Positions 11,413 through 22,444 of a stretch of DNA of 64,000 nucleotides are shown here, piece by piece. The notes under the pieces are model-generated. The model did no database searches and was not told the DNA's origin. It was given only the letters and a program-made list of their open reading frames with translations. The DNA is from Cystobasidium ongulense (Eukaryota; Basidiomycota; Cystobasidiomycetes; Cystobasidiales; Cystobasidiaceae). A program made the position numbers and the translations under genes. The number at the start of each line of letters is the position of its first letter. Position 1 is the first letter of the stretch. The stretch spans positions 930,001 through 994,000 of the forward strand of contig BQUP01000001.1 in the NCBI GenBank assembly GCA_022835595.1, given 5' to 3'.

Positions 11413-14400
11413 TTATATCCTTTGATAGAATAGAAGGTATGCTGTCTTTTCAGGCACTCCTCGCAAGTTTGCGGCGCTCGGTAAGCTGAGACGCATAGTC
11501 TCCTTATCGCGATCCGTTGCAACTTCATCGGCGGAGATTGGAGTGATTGTACTGGAAGACGGCAATCAAAGTCAGTTCTCGTCCCTTCACACTTCGAGAT
11601 GAGGATGCACTCACGTATCGTCGATATTGACCCATCGACCATTATTTTGTCGCACTGTTGGTACAGGATGATGACCGGATTAGAACTACGCACTTTCATA
11701 TCAGGAAGAGGTGGAGTACTCACTCGCAACGCTATAATGACCACCAGCAGCCGATTTACCATGATGGTAAACGACACCAGAAAGTCTATATCTATTCTTC
11801 CTAGAATCCCCAAGTGTCGCTCTTTTCGTTGGTGCGATACAATCTTTAGGCACTTCAAATTCTGTATCGAATGATACGATCTTGTGAGATTTGACAACTT
11901 GACCTGATCTAGAATCGTAATTGAATCGCTTCAAATGGAGAATCAGGACAGGGGGTAACGTCTCAATGAATACTTGTTTAGTGGCTTCTACTGGCACTTT
12001 ATTCTTGTTTGTCATATCGCTGATCGTTTCTGGGTGAGAAATGAAGAGGAGTGCATCCATTATGCTAGTCACGTTGTGTTGCTGAAGAAGAAATCAAAAA
12101 AAGGTCAGTAAATCCTCGTATTCGTATAAAGCCAGGTCAGACCTACGTGGATCTCAAGCTGAAGAGAAGTATACGGTTCAAGCGTAACACTATCTTTCTG
12201 ACCAGGACAGCGAAGTACGCTTCTCAACTGACCGCCAAAGATTCTAGTAACAGCCGATTCCTGTTGTTCAGTCGTTCTAGTCGTAGCAGTTTTCCCTTTT
12301 TGGCCAACTTCAAGCCAATCTTCATCTTCCTGACCACCACTGGCACCATTAACAGCTGACGATGTATTACTCTTGCTTTGAGGTGTAACATCAGCAATAG
12401 AATTGACACTTTGACGAGCTAAAGCATCTTGTCCTGCTTTTACTCCTTTTGTAGCTTTTTGCCATATCATAGTATCATGCTGTTCGATCTTAATCAACAA
12501 CTCTTCGTGTATAGTATCCAAGAAGAATCCCAGGAATTCATGCGCGTCTTCTTGCGACAGTCGATTGTTGGCATTCAAATTGCTAGCTGTCAAAGGAGCG
12601 TTTCCTTTCGTCGATCCATTCGTCAATGATGACGGAGCGGACGAAGTAGGGTTATAGAAGCCCATCTGAGCAAATCGATGATTGTGATTCAAGGCGTGAT
12701 ATATGATTGAGGGAATGAAAGCATCCCTATACTGAGCGCTGGGAGTCTCTTCATATCCTTCCCCAGTACGTAAACCCTGTTCTTTCTCCGCCGAGTGATT
12801 GTCCTTGGTAGCCCTGAATTCGGAAAGGTAGCTAACCATAGCATCAAGAAGTGGAGTCTTGCCAGTCAGATCTTGAGATGTGTTTGCGCCGATCAAAGAA
12901 ATGAGGTTATAGAAAGGACCAGTAAATAGGAGAGCTTGAAGGATAGCATTCATAAAGCAGGCGTTTCCTGTATTAACTAGACCTCGGGGGTACAAGAGCA
13001 CAGAAGAGTGTGAGTTTTCAACACCAGCTAGGATCTCTTCCAGTAACTGTTTCTTTGAGACATAGTGATCTAGAACGCTGCCATGTGTATGAGTCGAAGT
13101 AGTTGACTTGATCGACTTTGCATCGGCGTGGGGAGAGTCTGCTCCTGCTTCGTGATGATGATGTTCCTTGCGATGTACCGGCTTGCCAGCGTGAGACTCA
13201 GTCTGTTGAGTATGGTGTGCAGTGCTCTCAGCTGGAGGAGGCGAGTCATGTCTTGGGATTTTATCTGCTCCAATAGCACTAGCTTTCGACGGTGTAGCAG
13301 TGTTATTCGAAGTTTGACTAGCGGCACTGGAAACCGGTAGAGCAATATGTACTTTCTTCTTCTTCGGTGAATCGCCTTGGAATTGAGCCATAGCGGCATC
13401 CGCAGCTGGGTCATGATCCTGTCTTTCTTCCGGCAAGCCGACATTCTTAACTGTAAACTCAGCAAGTTTAACATTATTCATAGGCCGTACTAGATCTGCC
13501 CAGCTTCTAGCTTGAGCACCTTTCATTGCTGATCTTGGTGGTTGTTTCCCTCCGCTTGCTGTATTGGCTAGAGCAGCTTGATTATCCCTAAGGCTATCTT
13601 CGAGGGCTTCGGTATTGACGTTGGTTACGCGCTGTGGACCTGCGGGTACGATTGGAGCGTTGACTGTGAGAGGTGCGCTCGGAGTGTAAAGCTGCGTGTG
13701 TGGGGTCGATGAAGCTATGATTGTAGTTGAACGATCCTGCTTGTGTCCTGCATTCTGAGCGGTGTTATCGTGAAGGGCCTTCTTTTCCGATGAAGAGTGC
13801 GATTGCACGCGAATACCCTTGTGCGCATCGCTTGGAGTGAAATGCCTCGCTTTACCGCCGCCGGTGGTCGTAGTACCAGCGGACGTGGAAGTGTGGGCGG
13901 TGGTAGTCGACGACTGCAGGCTGGGTGGGGCAGCGCTGCTTGCGATGGATACAGACCTCTTCTTTCCCTGTCCTGATCCATATGGGATGTCAGGAATGGA
14001 AGCATTGCGGTGTGGCTTCAAGCTACTTCTGAAGCTGACTCCCGGAGCGTTTGATGGGTCTTGGGGAGCTCTTGTCGACTGGGGCACTCCCTGAGGCAGA
14101 GTGGGATTTGCATCGGGTGTGAGGGTAAGAGTATGATCGCTGGAGGGCTCATGGTGCTTGATATGCTGTGTCTGGAAGTGTGGATTTGGAATGTCGGAGA
14201 GTAGATCTGGTCCTGGGAGTTGTCCAGCGATGGCTGCGCTGGTAGGCACATAGGATCCGAACGACTCGTGGCCGTGACCGGCGTGCTTGTTAGGTGAAGA
14301 CGTAGCCGCGTTGTTGGCGCCATTGCCGTTGCTGTTGCTGCTGCTTCTCTGACGGGGATGACTGCTGGCTGTGGAGCTCCCAGAGGTGGCCGGCGGAGCT

Positions 14401-14429
14401 TGAGGCGACGAGTTGCGGAGGGAGAGCAT
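11413..14429 (-). CDS. ubiquitin carboxyl-terminal hydrolase, Ubp3/USP10 type
   Basis: Four exons (14429-12147, 12081-11724, 11654-11615 and 11551-11413) encode 939 residues. About 450 N-terminal residues are disordered and rich in Ser, Thr, Pro and His. The catalytic domain begins with PRGLVNTGNACFMNA (nucleophile Cys near residue 489) and has the RLSQEDAHEFLGFFLD block and LILHLKRFNYD. It ends with GKSAAGGHYSVAMRQ (catalytic His) and WVNIDDT (catalytic Asp), closing at AYLLFYQRI. All three catalytic residues are visible. The PRGLVNTGN opening and long disordered N-terminus fit the Ubp3/USP10 branch, which deubiquitinates trafficking, ribosome and stress-granule clients with a Bre5/G3BP partner. 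The upstream GTG at 14450 is in frame, but the ATG at 14429 is the first proper start. Confidence 0.92.
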
Positions 14430-15014
14430 GTTGGCGGGTGCAGAGAACACGGCTGCGCAGCATGATTGATTAGTATTTGAGCCCTAATGTGCATGGTCGG
14501 ATGTAATTGCTTCTTTCAATTGAAGCTCTACAATTGCATGCATGGATTCGAGTGAATGACGATTGCCTTACCCGATCTGGAGCGCTGTGGATGGCAGCAT
14601 CAGACGGAGCAGCGAGCAGAGCGTCAGCGTGGATAGACACGTCTAGCAGCAGTGCAGCGAGACTGTGCACACCTCTTTCCTCGGGGCCTGCTGGAACATC
14701 GAGTTCGGTGTGTGTCCTGCGGGAAGGCGAGAAGCGAGCGGTACGAGGCTGGGTGGGGGGTCTACTCGCTGGAGCTGTCTAGATGCAGCTGGCCATGAGG
14801 TAGCCTAGTCTAGTGTCGTGCTGCTTGCTGATGGGTCTATCGCTGTCCTGAATGTCGTCTTGGTCGTCGTCGTCGTTGATGGCTCGATTAGGAAGGAAGA
14901 GAGCGGCGACAGCTCGAGTGACTGGCTTTTGAAGTGTTCGACCTGGCAGCAATTATATAATCACACTTTGACACAGCAGACACACACTACAGGCGACAAC
15001 ACACACCCTCTGCC
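14430..15014. promoter_or_regulatory. divergent promoter region of the UBP gene and NOP16
   Basis: This is 585 bases between opposite start codons. It contains CA-rich runs just before the NOP16 ATG (14960-15010) and a gtcgtc microsatellite near 14850. No coding exon is supported and no specific factor site is recognised. Confidence 0.5.
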
Positions 15015-16022
15015 ATGGCCAACCCCCGCCAGCGAAGAAAGTCGAGATCCGGAGACAGCAAAGTCAAGCAGTCGCGCAGGCAGCAGGGCAAGCTGAGAAA
15101 GGTCGTCGTGACGGGCGAGTTTGAGATTCGACTGCATTGCATGCCCAACACTAATGCCATACTCTCCTCCTAACAGGGCCAGAAGTCCTACGCCGCGAAT
15201 GGGATGTCACAAAAACCGCACTCCAAAATTTAGAAAAGCTCGGTCTGGCTCGTCGACCTTTGGCGCTGAGGCAGAACGGCGGCACAGAGAAGCATCTTGT
15301 TACTGACAATGAACAACAAGAAGCGCTTGAGGAAGCTAATGAGTCCTCTGACTCCGACGCCTATGCCAGCGACGACGCTGATATGGACGACGAGCAAGAT
15401 ATCGCCACCGACGAGCAACCTGCAGCTGGACCATCCAACTCCTCCAACCCTCCCATGGACAAGACAAGCAAGAGCATTCCTAAAGGATTCGCTAGAATCA
15501 TTAGAGACGATAAAGGGAATGTCATTGATGTAGTGATGAGTGCGTTCGACGAACCAGATGAGGTGCCAGAGCAGCAAGAGCAAGCACAATCTGCAGATGG
15601 AGGGGTTGTAGAGAGCGCTTTCGATAACTCAGAAGACGAGGACACACCCTGGGGTAAACCTCTTATCTCGAGAGAGCACGAAAGACAATTAAAGAAAGCT
15701 GCAAGACCCGTACCAGCAAAGAGTGCCGGATTGAGAGGTAAGGCTTATACTCACTGTCCTCTTTACACACAACCTCACTCACATCTCGTCACTCATTACA
15801 GAACTAGAGGAGAGAACAGCAGAACAAAACAAGATCAAAGCCGCTTCATTACGATATGCATCATCAGCAGAACAAGACTACCTCCGCCAACTTGTCAAGA
15901 AACACGGTTCTGACATTTCTGCAATGGCGAAAGATTTCAAACTCAATCAAGATCAGAGAACTGCTGGTCAGTTAAGAAAGGCATTTGCTAGGTGTGGTGG
16001 TGTTGAGTCGTTCAGCACGTAG
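15015..16022 (+). CDS. NOP16: nucleolar protein 16, 60S ribosome biogenesis
   Basis: Three exons. The start MANPRQRRKSRSG is the signature N-terminus of Nop16 and is followed by Lys/Arg-rich residues. Exon 2 reads GPEVLRREWDVTKTALQNLEKLGL, then an acidic middle (ASDDADMDDEQD). Exon 3 ends with YLRQLVKKHG, AMAKDFKLNQDQRTAGQLRKAFARC and GVESFST, the conserved Nop16 tail. Nop16 is a component of early pre-60S particles in the nucleolus. Intron 1 (15115-15176) only keeps frame if its donor is GC (gcgagt). The GT donors nearby give the wrong phase. That choice restores the family sequence VTGPEVL. The protein is about 290 residues, somewhat longer than the yeast protein because of the acidic insert. 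Confidence 0.93.
15115..15176 (+). other. GC-AG intron in NOP16
   Basis: The 62-base intron starts gcgagt and ends ctcctaacag. With exon 1 ending in phase 1 at 15114 it gives the codon GGG (Gly), then Pro-Glu-Val. All GT donors close by leave phase 0 or 2 and stop or scramble the conserved block. Confidence 0.75.
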
Positions 16023-16365
16023 AATTCTTCCCATTACTTGATTTCTAGCATTTGATACGGTACTCTATCACGAATGATTGGTTTGCAGGTGCAGTGTTCT
16101 TCAGCCTTGGTGTTCAATTCTCTCGATCTTGTCGTTGTCTATATCTTTTCGCTGTTACTGCGTAATCTATGATAGTCTTTCTCAATATACTCGTCTATCA
16201 GATTATCGCTGATGATGATCGAGTTGGATGCAGTACTTTTGAACGCCAATCTATGCTGCGTCTTGACTCGTACTCACTGATAAGTATCTTCAGTACACCT
16301 ACTGCGTGAGAACATACAAGACTGGGTATCCTCAGACAAACTACTGCCCTCGCCGTGTATCGGCC
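16023..16365. other. short tandem intergenic region
   Basis: This is 343 bases between NOP16 and the downstream PUA-protein gene, both on the plus strand. It should hold the NOP16 3' end and the next promoter. No exon is seen. Confidence 0.55.
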
Positions 16366-17353
16366 ATGTTCAAAAAGTGAGTTAACGACATGCAAGATCA
16401 TTATGAATTCAAGCAAAGGCTCGTCGAAGCAATGGCTATTGCAGTCCAGGCAGGGCAGCAGCAGCGCTTTCAAAAGGAAGCCAGCATCGACGCAACCATC
16501 CATCTGATATGAGCTTCACTTGCGCCTCAGATTCTCCAAAACCGAAGATGTCGCTTCCAATACAGCCATCAAGAGCAGCCACCAACGAGGCATACGAAGC
16601 AAGCTGCTGGAGCAGATGCCATTACTAGCTCAGCCTGGAGGACCATCGCTGTCCGATGATCCGGAAGCGGAACCACTCACCCTGCTCGACGTCCTGTGGC
16701 CCAAGAAGGAGGCTCCAGCGTTGGTAAAATGGTATGTGGCTGAATGGACTTGTCATCTAGTTAGATAGATAGGTTCCCGCAATTGACATTATTCATGGTG
16801 TCACCTTCAGCCGCGAACATATCTCTCTACTCGCCTTACACGGCCAACCCTTGTTCTTCCAACATTTCGACGGACCATACATGCCAACTCTGCGACTGCT
16901 ACAACAATGTGCGTAAAGCTCAGAGACGATGATTGCGTGCTTTCAGCTAATGTCAAAATGATTGCAGATCCTGATCTACTACCTAGAGTACAAATAGACA
17001 AGGGAGGTATCAAATTCATTCTAGCGGGAGCCAACGTGATGTGGTGAGTCGAGGCCGTCGCTCTTGTCATCAATAACCCAACGCTCCAATACCGACAGTA
17101 ATTGATACCCTTTCTATTCTTGCTTTTCCTCTTCGTTTCCAGTCCCGGCTTAACGTCAAAAGGAGGCTATCTAACACCAGGCCTCAAAGTCGGACAACCA
17201 GTAGCCATTTTCGCAGAAGGTAAAGAAACACCATGCGCGATAGGAATCATGAAAATGACTACAGATGATATTGAAAACATTAATAAAGGTCATGGAATTG
17301 AAAACGCGACGTACCTAGGTGATGATTTATGGTTGAATGCAAAGGATTTCTAG
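16366..17353 (+). CDS. TMA20: MCT-1/Tma20 PUA-domain translation factor
   Basis: Exon 1 is only MFKK (ATGTTCAAAAA then gtgagt). Exon 2 continues FSKTEDVASNTAIKSSHQRGI, typical of the MCT-1 N-terminal domain. Later exons give LLALHGQPLFFQHFDGPYMPTL, then YPDLLPRVQIDKGGIKFILAGANVM. The PUA domain carries CPGLTSKGG and VGQPVAIFAEGKETPCAIGI, and the end is LGDDLWLNAKDF. The usual length is near 180-200 residues and this copy is slightly longer. Tma20 pairs with Tma22 (DENR) on 40S subunits to recycle tRNA and mRNA after termination and to aid reinitiation. Acceptor and donor choices at the four introns all preserve frame. NOP16 lies just upstream, so two ribosome-related genes are in tandem. Confidence 0.95.
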
Positions 17354-17701
17354 GCTTTCTCGAGTCCCCCCTTGCCCTCTCCTTAGTAACGTGATTCGAA
17401 GAGAGGTTTGTCCGTTATTTTCCTGCATGAATGTGTATATATACCCTGTCTCTTTCCCCAACTACGGGCCAAGATCAAGCTGTATTGTAGCATTATCTTA
17501 AGACGCCACTTATTGACGAAATCCAGACACATGGAAGCGGAAGGATCACTCTTGGTGCGAATCTCGTTCTTGAAAATCGATCTGCTATTGAAGGTTTGTT
17601 AAGTGCGGCTAAGACTTGGTGATGCATCTGTACGCTATTTGTCTGCAGCGGATGATTGAATTGGCTGTTGGCGTTTGTGGCTTGGTATCGGCAATATCCG
17701 G
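17354..17701. other. convergent 3' region
   Basis: This is 348 bases between the TMA20 stop (+) and the adenylyltransferase stop (-). It has T-rich and A-rich runs expected of 3' untranslated regions and no exon. Confidence 0.55.
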
Positions 17702-18900
17702 TCACTGCTCTGCTTCTGCACGTTCTCGAAGTCGTCTTCTGATATGCGTACTCCCCATCTTCGACTTGAGCATATCTTCTTTCCCAACTGTATCTGTATC
17801 AATGATGAAATCCGGACTGATAACATCAATAACAAATGTTTCTAATGTCGATAGATCTCGCTCTTTTCTAATTTCCGCAACTGGAAGAAGAGTACAACTC
17901 CACGTTAGACTTTGCTAAACGTCACATGAGGAGTACACTTACCGCTCACAGCCCCTTTCCGGCTTTCTTCGCTGAATATAATGCCTTGTACATCGGGGTC
18001 TGTAGCTGTTGGACCGTATACGTCTTGAAGGGCAGGCAGGTCGTGTTGTATATGCGGGCAGACCAATTCTAGGAAGTATTTGACTGCTTTTGTCCGGGCT
18101 TCGCTGTATGTCATGAAGTTAGAGGTGAACACGCTTGACTGAATTCCAAAGTCATACTCACAGGCTTTCCATATACTCTTTGTCTGATTTATTCTTCAAT
18201 AATACTTCGTCTGCAACTCACCGAGTTAGTATCCATCATTGCATTTGATGCGAGTCTTATAAGTTGGTCATAGTATAGCCTTACCGCTTATGCCGACGAT
18301 CACTCTTCGAGCAGCAAGCCAGCACGCCATGGAGAGCAGTATCTTGTGACCAGCATGCAGATGGTCGAAAGTGCCACCGAGAGCGACTGTACCCAGATGC
18401 GAGTCTTCTCTTTCGCTTGCTTTACCATTTGCCTGCGACGGCGACCAGCTTGAGGCTGATGCTCCCGCATCACCGTGTCCATTGGGCGCGTCGGCGTCAT
18501 TGACTATCTGGACATTGCCTGAACACAGCATCTTCAGCTCTTCAGGCTGCATGTTCTCCACGTCAAGTAGTCTATCCCTCTCTTCCTGTCCTCTTAATGC
18601 CTGTATCACCACGTCACAAGGCGTGTCCTCGGGCAAAGAAGCCGTCGCCAGTATATACAGCTCGCTCAGGAGCTTCTGGACTTGGGCGAATGACTTGGAT
18701 CTGTTCATGGACAGATGCACCCATAGAGGTGTGATTGGAAAGTATATCAAGAGGCCTTGTCGACTGATGATGGCGCTGTCCTGCACTGCTTTGGCATAGT
18801 GCGCCAGCGAAGTGATGGACGAATGCGAGGTCGTCTGGAGGATCAGCAGCGAGTCGTACCGCGCCAGGACGTCTGACTGGACCGAGGGGAGGACAGGCAT
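17702..18900 (-). CDS. CAB4: phosphopantetheine adenylyltransferase (CoA synthesis, Cab4 type)
   Basis: The C-terminal nucleotidyltransferase fold opens with GTVALGGTFDHLHAGHK, holding the HxGH-type ATP site, then ACWLAARRVIVGIS. Later exons read EARTKAVKYFLELV, DVYGPTATDPDVQGIIFSEES and VAEIRKERDL. They close with SKMGSTHIRRRLRERAEAEQ, where KMGST is the family's end motif. The N-terminal 150 residues are the extra domain found in eukaryotic PPAT proteins. The enzyme joins AMP to 4'-phosphopantetheine to make dephospho-CoA. I chose the ATG at 18900 because it has A at -3. An in-frame ATG at 18930 would add ten residues. The final exon (VAEIRK onward) is reached through an intron with gtaagt and a ttccag acceptor. 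Confidence 0.92.
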
Positions 18901-19181
18901 GATTCGTCTGTGGTAGTCAATTCGCAGCATAAATGTGCAAAAAGCAAAGAGCCGTCTTCATAAAAGTCACATGTTTTGTTTCTTTCGATAGATAGACATG
19001 CGGGAAAAGAGCAAGAATGGATGCCAGCACGACTACCAGCAATGCAAGCGAAACAGTATTGCAGGTGCGAGACTGCATTAGAAAGGCAACTATGGCTACA
19101 AAATTCAAGTTCAGGCTTTAATCTATCCAAACGTTGGTATCGAATAGGAGGTAGCAGGAGACAGATGCAGAACTGCTGAAA

Positions 19182-22100
19182 CTACATGCTGGTAGGAATA
19201 CGATACCGGGAAAAGTAAAACGAGAGGGCACTAAAATGCGAGATGCTTGACTGAATAGAATAAAACGAGGGGTGATTTCGTCTGTCTAGTAGATTGACGT
19301 ACTTTGCTACGTATGGAAAGCGGATTACTTCTGCGGACGAACAGATAGGTATGATGTAATAGAGTGATTCTGTGGACTTCTTCGGACTGGGTCGAGGTGC
19401 ATCTTTCATCTTGATGATACCGATCTTCAGCTCACGAGCAAACCTGAGGTTGAGGTATTCTTTCCGATCTGAAGGATCCAGGGCATCGGTTGCCTTTAAA
19501 TCTAACTCAAAGCGGCTTCCTGCAATACCTGTCTGGCAGTAGCATGTCTACCTGTACTAGCCAGCCAATGAGTATAATGTAAAATAAATTGGACCTGTTG
19601 AGGAGTTTCAATAGCTTTTGCCGATCTTCGCTTTCTAATAACAGCAATGACTTTTTCAACTATTTGCAATTCTCTATCTAGAGTTTTATTGTTAGGATCA
19701 TGAATATTAACGACCTGTCCTAATAGACCTAATTTGATCATCCATGAACAGGCGAATAAGCCTGCTCTGCCTACTCCACCTCGGCAGTGGACTAGGCAGT
19801 TTTTACCTTGTAAGGTATATTTGGTGATCAAGGAGGAGAGATGGGCGTCGAGTACTTCAGGTGATGGAGGTGCGAATCCCTCAGCCATCGGAAGCCTACA
19901 AAGCGCAAGCAAGAGTATCAGCAAAAGCTTTCCCATGTCTTTTGGTTATAAAGACATATGGCTCACCTGATGATCTCCAAGCCCAACTTTCCAGCCACTC
20001 TCTCATATTCCTCCCAAGCAGCGCCCAAAAATCTCAATTCATCGTCATCAATACAACAAACGACGCATTTGACATCAGCTTGAGACATGGCTCTTCTGAA
20101 ATCCATTTCCAAATCTCTACAAATAGGAGATCTATTCAATCCAAATTGTATAATAGCAGATTTAGGTAATGATCTTGGATCTACCAGAGGTGAATCCATA
20201 GTTGGTCCTGTACCAGGTCGACATATTTCTGGTATACCAAGTATACTGAGATGCTGATCTGATAATCGTACTTTTTTGCCAGGGCACGAGGAAAGGACTA
20301 GATTTCCAATCTTGATGGGCATCGCAGGTATAGACTCGAGACTGTCATCATCATCATTACTGATAGAAGACATTGCTAGATGTTGCGAGATTGGTAAAGT
20401 AAGGCTAAAGAGAGCGGCTGATGCATTCGGACCAGTCAAGCTGTGTATATCAGCAGAAGGCTGAATGACAAAAGGTCTTATCACTTCTTCCGATTGATGT
20501 TCATTAGATGCACTTTTCCCCTCAGCTGCAGGAGTACCAGGTCTAGAAATGTTCATACCCGAAGATCCAGATGAAGATTTCGTAGGACTTGGAGGTCGAG
20601 CAATAGTATTGTTCAGATTACTTCCAGGTGGCATGTCATGCATCGCCAGTTTGCCCAGGGGTGATCTAGCTCTCTGTTGATAAGCATGTTGCTGATGTCC
20701 CGCTTCAGGAGGCGTAGGTACAGCATGCAATATGCTTTGTCCATATAAAGGTAGGAGTTCAGGTGGTATCAGAGGAGATACATTCATAGGATGGGTGAGG
20801 GAAGTTTTCACTCCTGCTAGACCAGGATGATTCACATGTATGTGGTACAAGCTATCTTCTCCCTGCATCTTGTCGTTTGCGTACGTATCGTGTCTTGAAG
20901 CATGCGCTATCGCAGATAGGGATGAAGCTATACCCGCACCATAGCTTGACGTGCCACTGCCATGAGCACTGGTGAGGTTAGTAGACGCTCTGGACATATC
21001 CGCCGAAGCTGACGATTGCGTCACCATTGAATGGCAAGTCGACATGGAAGTCGATGACGAAGAGGATGACAAAGGTAATCCGGACATGGATACGCTGCTT
21101 GATCTTATGGCAGAAGTACTATATTGGAAGCCACCAGCTCGAACAGGTGGGTGGCCAGCACCTTCAAGAGAGCTGGGTAGAGGTAGACCAGGTGCGCTTC
21201 TTTGGCTTGTCACAGGGACGCTGCTATACTTACCAGAATGATGAGATGCTCTTTGGGATTGGCTTTGTTGAGCATGGGCGCGTTGTTGCTGGATCTGCCG
21301 TATACGAGCAGTATCCCCGCTCAAAAGGCCGTTGCTCGAACGTGTAGGCATCGGTACACCAGAAACTTGGACCACAGAGTGATCCATAGCATCCAGAAGT
21401 CTCTCAGACAATTCATGATCGTTCTGTTCGTCAAAATTTGTCTTTCTGGCAATTGGAGATGAACGAGCCTCGGACACGCTGCGCGGTGAGCCATGATCCG
21501 GTGGTGTGGCGAGAGCGCTCGAGTTCGAATGACCTCCGGAAGATCTGTGTAAATTGTCACGTTGAGATGTAGAAGTGGGTGGACTAGGTGGCATAGATTC
21601 CATCGAGAGAGCTGGAGTGCTCAACGCGATAGAGGAGAAGGATTCTCTAGAAGTTCCGAGGTGGAGATGAGGATTTTGACCTTCCTCTTCGGTGTATGAG
21701 CGGTGGAGAGGTGGAGCAGGTGGAGGATCAATGTTTGATTTGGATGAGTCTAATATGCTGCCTTCGTTGGGAAGAGTGGCACCAGGGGGACCGAGTGGAA
21801 TGGCAGCGAAAGTGTAGCCGGCTGTAGCTTGATTGGGGGAAATAAAGGGAGCTTCCGAAGTTCGCTGGGGCATTGGGGCGGTGGAGAGAGACTGTGAATG
21901 ACCTGCGCTGGCCCATGTGTTTGTTCTAGGTGCAGGAGGAGGGAGGGATGAGGCGGAAGCCATCGGTTGTGAGGTGGCGGTGAGTCGCTTCATGCGATTA
22001 TAGTCGGAAAGGCTGCATCAAGGAAAGGATAAGACGAGAGCGAGCACGAGCACGATAGTGGGTAGACGTAGGTGGCAGGAAGGAGGTAGAGGTAAATTAC

Positions 22101-22444
22101 AAAAAGTCAAACGAGTCGAGCGATCATACCTGCATCAGTATATACTATGAAAATGTCAAGACGAAGGGGCCTCGGGCCACTCACTGATGCTGCGACGAGA
22201 GTCTGCTTAGGGCACTCTGCATGGCCTGCAGACCAGCAGGAGGCAGCGTTAGGCCATGCTGCTGCTGCTGCAGACTGCCACCATGCTTCACGCTTGGACC
22301 TAACGCAGAGCAGTGCGCCTCCTGCGGCGAGGCGATGTCTGCAGAAGTGCCAGTGGATTGACGGGCATACAGTGGAGTCGTCGTCGCACGCTTGAGAGGG
22401 CTGCGCAGAGGTGGAGCTGCGGGTGCTGCAGTTGCTGCCGGCAT
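19182..22444 (-). CDS. CDKN3-like dual-specificity phosphatase with a long disordered N-terminus
   Basis: Four exons (22444-22185, 22012-19967, 19895-19552 and 19501-19182) fit in phase, giving 989 residues. About 550 N-terminal residues are low-complexity (Ser, Pro, Gln, Gly). The phosphatase part has IIQFGLNRSPICRDLEMD, then KCVVCCIDDDELRFLG. LPMAEGFAPPS marks the general-acid loop, which shows Glu where CDKN3 has Asp. The P-loop is VHCRGGVGRAG, the Cx5R nucleophile and Arg. SAKAIETPQQVQFILHYTHWL follows. This order matches CDKN3/KAP, which dephosphorylates cyclin-dependent kinases; the actual target is unknown. If the last 50-base intron is kept, the protein stops at 19502 instead, losing a 106-residue basic tail. 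Exon 1 begins MPAATAAPAAPPL and joins to HLSDYNRMKRLTA. Confidence 0.82.
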
